Position numbers and translations under genes: made by a program
NCBI RefSeq assembly: GCF_024679245.1
Contig: NC_090187.1
Location: forward strand, 1,584,777-1,648,776
Length of the DNA: 64,000 nt
Reading direction: 5' to 3'
From: Pseudorasbora parva
Lineage: Eukaryota; Chordata; Actinopteri; Cypriniformes; Gobionidae
Shown: one piece after another, positions 58,214-64,000 of the stretch
How the letters are laid out: every line of letters begins with the position of its first letter
How positions within the stretch are numbered: the stretch's first letter is position 1
The notes under the pieces: model-generated
What the model was told of the DNA's origin: nothing
What the model saw: only the letters and a program-made list of their open reading frames with translations
The model's database searches: none

Positions 58214-59348
58214 TATCAGGCCGTTAAGTAGGTATGACTTGTTTTATTTATTATTTGTCCAAATGACAGAAAGCATGTTAAATTACTCATAAAATCTTTT
58301 AAAACCCTGTAAATAACCAAAAATATTTTATTATCACAAACCTCAGACTATACAGAGACAGTCCAGAGTTTATGTGGACGTTGGGTGTAAAGACGTGTTT
58401 TCCCCTGACGCACCCAAGAATACACATTTGACACGAAAGTCTTAAAACTAATGAAATGTCCCCGTTCTGTTTAGGGACAAAGTAATGATGGCCTGGAGGC
58501 AGTACAATGCTCAAGTTTGAGAGGCTGTCTTCTAGTAGTTAAAAATGTTCTCCTCTCTTCTGCTACCCTCTCGGATTGAAGGCTTATTAGTTCCCGTCTC
58601 TTGGACTGCAGTTTCCAATAGGACCGTATCAGCAAATCCACTTCATTATCCTCTTTAATTGGCTAAATAATCCCCATCGCTCCCCACTGAACTTGTTTGT
58701 TGGTGGGCAGGCTGGCGCTCTTTGGCTGACTGGAGAAGATCTAGTCAATTCTTACACACACATACACACACAATAATTGAAAAAAAAGATACACACTGTC
58801 ATACATCACGCAGCCCAGTTTGAAACAAACTCATCCGTCTGTTTCACTTCGGGGAGCACAAGCTCTGGTTCGCTTCAATTACCAACCCGAGCTCGTTCAT
58901 TAAAAGACGAAGCTGTCGATGCCGATCTGATCAGCTAATGGCATGTTAGGAAAAACAGAGAGGAAGCTTCACTAGCAGCGTTTTAGCCCTTTGAGTGCCA
59001 TATGAGAGAAAAAAGGAAAGAGAGATCCGCTGTAAAGGTTTGTTTTTCTCCTGATAGATGGCTTTTTCTGTCAGCCGTGCTTTGCTTGTTTATGTTAATG
59101 TGTCTGATGACCTGTTGGTCTTCAATCTAACTGGAGGAAATGGCAGATGGAGCAGCGGGGTGTGATCCTTTGATTGTTATTCAATGCGTCCTTCACCACA
59201 AAGCATCACCAACATTAGACACACAAGATGAATGGAAATGTGCACAAAATGGCGAGCTCAGTTTGCCAGCGTGAGCCCAGACGTGAGCCGTGTCTATTTA
59301 CCGCCATTGCTGGATGATTATTTGACGACTGTCTTCAGTGTCGCGACT
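58214..59348. other. Non-repetitive non-coding stretch
   Basis: 58860-59180 looks unique and includes GATCAGCTAATGGCATG; candidate conserved DNA, unproven. No gene recognised. Confidence 0.35.
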
Positions 59349-59349
59349 G

Positions 59350-59351
59350 CA

Positions 59352-59416
<65 letters not shown>
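59350..59416. repeat. (AAT)n microsatellite
   Basis: About 22 AAT units with one GAT change; the poly-Asn frame is an artefact. Confidence 0.97.
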
Positions 59417-59511
59417 TAATAATAAAAACAATCTTTCATAATAATGTCTTATAATAATTAAATTCCAAAGTCATAACAAAATACCATAGTTAATACTATA
59501 TATATATATAA

Positions 59512-59848
59512 TATATGACACTTTACTTAAAGTCTTTATATATGATGCATTATCAGCGTATTTTTGTATTTTAAAGTTTTTGCATTAATAGTGCCTTGTA
59601 TTGCAATGCATGATCTCATGATTAGTTGTAACCACAGTTACAATTTGATCTAGTCATTGGTTCCCTTTTATAAAATATAATGCAATAAACAACCAATTTT
59701 AGATGTAACAAGAAATCTGCAAATATAATGATGCATTTTAACTTTGGTTAAAAATATTTCTGAAAAGACAATTTTACAATGCATTATAACCTACATTATG
59801 AATACCTTTATAATCCTTTATACATGAAGGCTTTAAGGAAAGTGTTAA
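59512..59848. mobile_element. TAATGCATTATA-type MITE
   Basis: GACACTTTACTTAAAGTCTT and ATATATGATGCATTATCAG at the left are mirrored by TTTATAATCCTTTATACATG and AAGGCTTTAAGGAAAGTGTT at the right. AT-rich body, non-coding. A degenerate end of the same type lies at 5650-5760. Confidence 0.6.
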
Positions 59849-60521
59849 GTTTTTTTATTGGACTGACAATCATTTTGGCAGAAGCAGAAACTATGGTACA
59901 TTTTTTTAGTAATGAAGTTTTATTTTGGCGAGGAATTCCTGTTGGATTGTAAGTTTTAGAAGCTGGTTTTCTTTTATTATTGGAAACTGAAATAGCCTCT
60001 CATTCGACAGAAACTTTAATCTGCACGCAGTCCATCTGCCACTGTATCTTTAAACAAGTGCTTTTTAAGTGGCACAGATTATATTTGAGCACAGCCAATA
60101 GCGGTCGTTCCCAAACCTTTCTGGACGCATTTACACCGCAGGTTTGATGCCCAATTCTGATAAAAATGTTTTGATGATCTCCTTTTGAAAGTGACTCATA
60201 TCCAATATCTGCATTTACACTGTACACTTAGGGAAACAACACTAAGGGAAGACTTAGCTTATGCTGAAAAAACAAAACAAAACAAAAAACGGATCGTTTG
60301 TCAAATTCTTTACATTTCATTAATTCCTACACAAGCTACATTTAGATTACACGCAGTATTTACACACTGCTTATTGCTGTTTAGAGGTGCAATTACAATG
60401 GCATAAATAATGTCATACAATTATGTTTTAAATAAAAAAACGCTCAATAGAGAAATATGAAATGAGAGTAAAAATATTTGAAATATTAAACCATAACCAC
60501 CAGTAAGTGGCGGCAAGTGAC
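59849..60521. other. Non-coding spacer
   Basis: No gene or repeat recognised. Confidence 0.4.
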
Positions 60522-60652
60522 TGGGCCCTGTTTTAAGGATCTGAGCTCATCTCCCTTTCCCTTTAAAAGCCAGTTGTGCTCACATCATGGTGGATTCACT
60601 ATTGGCATGACGAATGACTCGCTTCTCTAGAGAGGAATCCTTTTGTTTTTTA

Positions 60653-60698
<46 letters not shown>

Positions 60699-60840
60699 GC
60701 TCCGCCTATAGGCTCATATCACTAACACACTCTTTAAATAACACAGAAATACTGCACGATTGTCTTTAGAGCAGGCGTGTGTTGGTCAATGGTCAGTGGT
60801 TTTCAGATCCAGATGCACCAGTTCATTTGATATTTAAACT
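60522..60840. mobile_element. Copy 3 of the dispersed element seen at 15.1 and 24.3 kb
   Basis: Opens GGGCCCTGTTTTAAGGATC and shares CTCCCTTTCCCTTTAAAAGC, AGAGAGGAATCCTTTT, CACTAACACACTCTTTAA and GCGTGTGTTGGTCAATGGTC with 15350-15605. A (TG)n tract (60655-60698) sits at the same position as in copy 1. Confidence 0.65.
60655..60698. repeat. (TG)n microsatellite
   Basis: About 22 TG units inside the dispersed element. Confidence 0.95.
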
Positions 60841-61299
60841 TAATTTAAGCTGGACGAAACTAGCAGAACAAACTTACGTTGCATTGCGCTGGGTATATGA
60901 TAGCGCTCACTGTCTTTATTCATTCATTCCTTCATTCAGTAAGGAAGCGAGTGGTTGTATTTATGAATGAGTCGTTGAATCATTGACTCTACTGTTTTGT
61001 TCAAAGCCGCAGATTCGTTCACGAACACCTGTTGGCTGAAGACGCACAACCGCTCTGCTCTGGCTATTATTTAGTTGCAAACAATATTGTTTAAAATGTT
61101 CATCACCATTTATTTGTTGAACTCTTGTATAAAATAAATTTCATATTTGCAGTGGTGTGCGGAAAATCGCTCATATTATTTATTATCAACATTGAAAACA
61201 TAATAGAATTAATCGATCTCTATGCACAGATCTCTGTCTATATTTGTTCTTCATGCTATGATCATTGGCAGTAATGGAGGATATCTGCACGCAACCCAT
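60841..61299. other. Non-coding spacer
   Basis: No gene or repeat recognised. Confidence 0.4.
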
Positions 61300-61530
61300 C
61301 GTGGAGGGATTTTCAACAACCACAGATAATCGGGACCACAGTTTAACGTCTCATCTGAAAGACGGTGCTCTTTGTCAGTATAGTGTCCCCATCACTCTAC
61401 TGGGGCGTTAGGACCGACACAGACCACAGGGTGAGCGCCCCCTGCTGGCCTCACTAACACCTCTACCAGCAGCTCCTGGTTTTCCCAGTCGGTCTCCCGC
61501 TACAGGCTACAGGGTGATATGGCTGCTGGT
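61300..61530 (-). mobile_element. 5S-rRNA-derived SINE (SINE3-like), head partly deleted
   Basis: Read on the minus strand, the head (61466-61530) has CCAGCAGCCATATCACCCTG, then GCGGGAGACCGACTGGGAAA and ACCAGGAGCTGCTGG, matching the two ends of 5S rRNA (CATACCACCCTGAAC..., GGGAGACCGCCTGGGAATAC) with the middle missing. The body follows: GCCAGCAGGGGGCGCTCAC, then ATGGGGACACTATACTGACA and GTCTTTCAGATGAGACGTT, words of an abundant fish SINE. The loss removes part of the internal pol III promoter. Confidence 0.75.
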
Positions 61531-62360
61531 TCTAGGCTACAATCATGCTTGATTTTATTTCACAATCTGACCCCACCTTCAGCTTTTTCTTGATGAACAT
61601 CTTGAAAATGGAAGAAGCGTGTATGGAAGGCCGTTAGACAGAGGTTCGGGGATCTATCGGTCTGACCGTCTCTACTCCCACGGGAGATGAATCCGAGTAA
61701 ATGATTACGCTGAGGGGGTAATTAAGAACAATCTGTCTTCAAACACTCATTTTGCTGGGCTACTTTGCCCTTCACTTGCCTTTCCATTTTCTCTAATGTA
61801 TAATTTCGCTCTCTTTTCTCTCTTCTCTTCTCAGTTCCACCCACTCACACATTTCTTCCCACCGCAGGATTGTTTTTGCACTGTGGAGTAAATACCAAAA
61901 GCTCTAACAGAGAGGCAGGTTTTTGTTAAAGAGCCTCAAAGCCGGGAGACGAGGACTCAGCACGGACGGCCTCCTCGCCGAGGATCGATCAGCTGTGCTA
62001 TTGGCAACATCCCTTTGAATAAAACACAGCACTATTGAGTTCACAATCCCCACTGGGCACAAGAATGGGGAGACATAACCTTTCGCATCTCGGCTTTGTG
62101 CGCCGAGCTTCAAGTCGTCACCCCCAACGACCCCGACCTCCCTGCCGAGAGGAGAGAGCCAAGAGAAGCAGTGTAAATGTCAGAGGAAAGCAGGCACTTC
62201 AAAATACGGCTGTTTTATCCCTTCCCTCGTGCGTCCAAACCAAAGGCTCTGAACTATGGCTGCGATCCTCAAATGCACCAACATTAGCTCTGAGACAAAC
62301 ACGTCTACACTTCCATTCAAATGTTTGGAGTAATTACAAAGGCTGCTCACCAAGGCTGCT
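61531..62360. other. Non-repetitive non-coding stretch
   Basis: No repeat or gene recognised; a 109-codon frame at 62035-62364 has no domain. Candidate conserved DNA only by texture. Confidence 0.35.
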
Positions 62361-63125
62361 TTAAAGGGTTAGTTCACCCAAAAATGAAACTTCTGTCATT
62401 AACTCCTCACCCTAATGTTGCTCCACACCCGTAAGACCTCCGTTCATCTTCACACACAGTTTAAGATATTTTATATTTAGTCCGAGAGCGTATGCAAGTG
62501 TATGCACACTATACTGTCCATGTCCAGAAAGGGAATAAAAACATCATCACAGTAGTCCATATGAGACATCAGTGGGTTAATTAGAGTCTCTTGAAGCATC
62601 CAAAATACATTTGGGTCCAAAAATAACAAAAACTACGACTTTATTCAGCATTGGCTTCTCTTCCGCGTTTGTGTTCAATCCTGAAATAAAGATTTAAATG
62701 GTTATGAATCAGCGAATCGATTCATGATTCAGATCGCCAATGTCACGATTTCCGCAGTTTGACACGCAAATCATTGAATCAATTTGCTGACTCTAGATCC
62801 GAATCATGAATCGATTCACTGACTCATAACCGTTTGAATCTTTATTTGAGGATTGAACACAAACCCGTGTTGTAAATGTATTTTGGATGCTTCAAGAGAC
62901 TCTAATTAACCCACTGATGTCTCATATGGACTACTGTGATTATGTTTTTATTCCCTTTCTGGACATGGACAGTATAGTGTGCATACACTTGCATACGCTC
63001 TTGGACTAAATATAAAATATCTTAAACTGTGTGTGAAGATGAGCGGAGGTCTTACGGGTGTGGAGCGACATTAGGGTGTGGGGTTAATGATATAAATTTC
63101 CTTTTTGGGTGAACTAACACTTTAA
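62361..63125. mobile_element. Palindromic foldback element (TTAAAGGGTTAGTTCACCC), complete
   Basis: TTAA at 62361-62364 and 63122-63125. Left arm AGGGTTAGTTCACCCAAAAA through ACAGTAGTCCATATGAGACA and GAATCGATTCATGATTC; the right arm mirrors it base by base with scattered changes (GAATCATGAATCGATTC, TGTCTCATATGGACTACTGT, TTTTTGGGTGAACTAACACT). Arms of about 370 bp make nearly the whole element one inverted repeat. Related to the truncated copy at 11288. Confidence 0.85.
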
Positions 63126-63931
63126 TTTGATCAAAACCACACTTAAAACGATTGTGCATCTTCATATTTCTGTGGAATCTGTGACGCAGTTTTCAGGATT
63201 CTTTGATTAATAGAAGTTCAAAGTATCAGCATTTATTTAAAAATAGAAATCTTAATATTGTAATAGTTTAAATGTTTTTACTGTCACTTTTGATTAATTC
63301 AGTGCATTTCTTCTTATTTCCTAACCTAAGAATAAAGTTAAGAATATTTTGTATTCCCAAAGCATTTTTTAAAGAGAAACACTATCCTTTTCCTCTTAAG
63401 GACAACATAAGATGTTCTTAAGCTAGTTTGAGACCGGAGGAGCCTTTTATGAAAGGGAGGATTTTGTGGCCCTAGAACAATGTACATTAATTATATTGAA
63501 CAAAAAAGTCATAATTTTTCAAAAGGGTGTTTAAAAAAAAAAAAAAAAAAAAAAAAAAGTCATACCCCAGACATTTCCATGTATGATGGTTTCAACATTA
63601 TTAAAAATATATATATTAAACTTTGCCATGACAGGAATACATTACACTTTTATTATATCTAATTAAAGCACTTTTAAACTGTAATAACATTTCACAATAT
63701 TTCTGTTTTTGCTGTTTTTTTGATCAAATAAGCACAGCTTAGGTGAGCAGAAGAGACGTTGACAAATCATTAGTGTAGTTTCGAAACGTATAACTACTGT
63801 AGTCGTCGTATGAACACCTTTAATATTTTTTCGTATTCACTTTTTGGATATTAATAAATCTTGAGATGAATAACATTCAAAGGAGCGTATGAAGGGACGG
63901 GAGCGTTTCATGCTGGACAAAACAAAAACAG
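63126..63931. other. AT-rich non-coding stretch with poly-A run
   Basis: About 28 A at 63531-63558. No gene recognised. Confidence 0.4.
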
Positions 63932-64000
63932 ACCTGGTTGCCTTTAAATTTGGAGTTCATTAAAATGAAAATTTTTAGTTAATACAATGAACATTTTTTG
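63932..64000 (+). mobile_element. Second copy of the ACCTGGTTGCC MITE, cut by the window end
   Basis: ACCTGGTTGCCTTTAAATTT then AGTTAATACAATGAACATTT matches 28991-29053. The outer ACTGTAAAA terminus is degraded and the rest lies beyond the window. Confidence 0.65.

Noticed and set aside
61466..61530. 5S rRNA gene
   Set aside because: The central part is missing and a SINE body follows; it is a retroposed derivative.

Overview
The window looks like intergenic or intronic DNA from a ray-finned fish, most likely a cyprinid. The reasons are the dense, nested load of short DNA transposons that I recognise from cyprinid genomes (zebrafish-type Tc1 copies, elements opening TTAAAGGGATAGTTCACCC, elements opening GTGACCCTGG), long dinucleotide and tetranucleotide microsatellites, a 5S-rRNA-derived SINE, L2/Rex-like LINE tails and an intact BEL/Pao LTR retrotransposon. 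Family names come from memory of such repeats, not from a search. I recognise no host protein-coding exon, tRNA or rRNA gene. The only convincing complete coding sequence is the retrotransposon polyprotein.

Layout. 0-4 kb: a decayed Tc1 copy and nested TTAA-flanked elements. 4-5 kb: mostly non-repetitive DNA with homeodomain-like AT motifs. 6.9-13.1 kb: long GA, TG, TA, CA and TATC microsatellites among transposon fragments. 13.5-19.4 kb: LINE tails, miniature elements and hairpin elements. 20.6-22.9 kb: a 2.15 kb inverted-repeat element inserted at TA inside an older element. 24.3-25.4 kb and 39.3-40.5 kb: inverted copies of one TTAA-flanked element. 28 kb: a 20-bp minisatellite. 30.6-31.5 and 40.5-41.35 kb: compound ATCC arrays sharing the same interruption motif. 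32-38.8 kb: GC-rich hAT-like pieces, a 1.26 kb foldback element and a Harbinger-like element with another element nested in it.

42.2-52.3 kb is the most informative part. A segment of about 400 bp is present twice in the same orientation, about 9.7 kb apart. One copy is interrupted by a 1036-bp element at a duplicated TA and the other keeps the uninterrupted site. Between the copies sits a 6615-bp BEL/Pao element with LTRs that look identical, a CAAAG target duplication and a 1950-codon Gag-Pol reading frame without a break, so it is probably a very recent insertion. 53.7-55.9 kb is a minisatellite of about 65 copies of a 33-bp unit, with sequence variants grouped in blocks. 57.5-64 kb holds a deleted Tc1 copy, the 5S-derived SINE, a large palindromic foldback element and further fragments.

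Apart from the retrotransposon there is no set of cooperating genes. The biology on show is transposon nesting, tandem-repeat homogenisation and one segmental duplication. Non-repetitive stretches between the elements may include regulatory DNA of a neighbouring gene, which only cross-species comparison could show.
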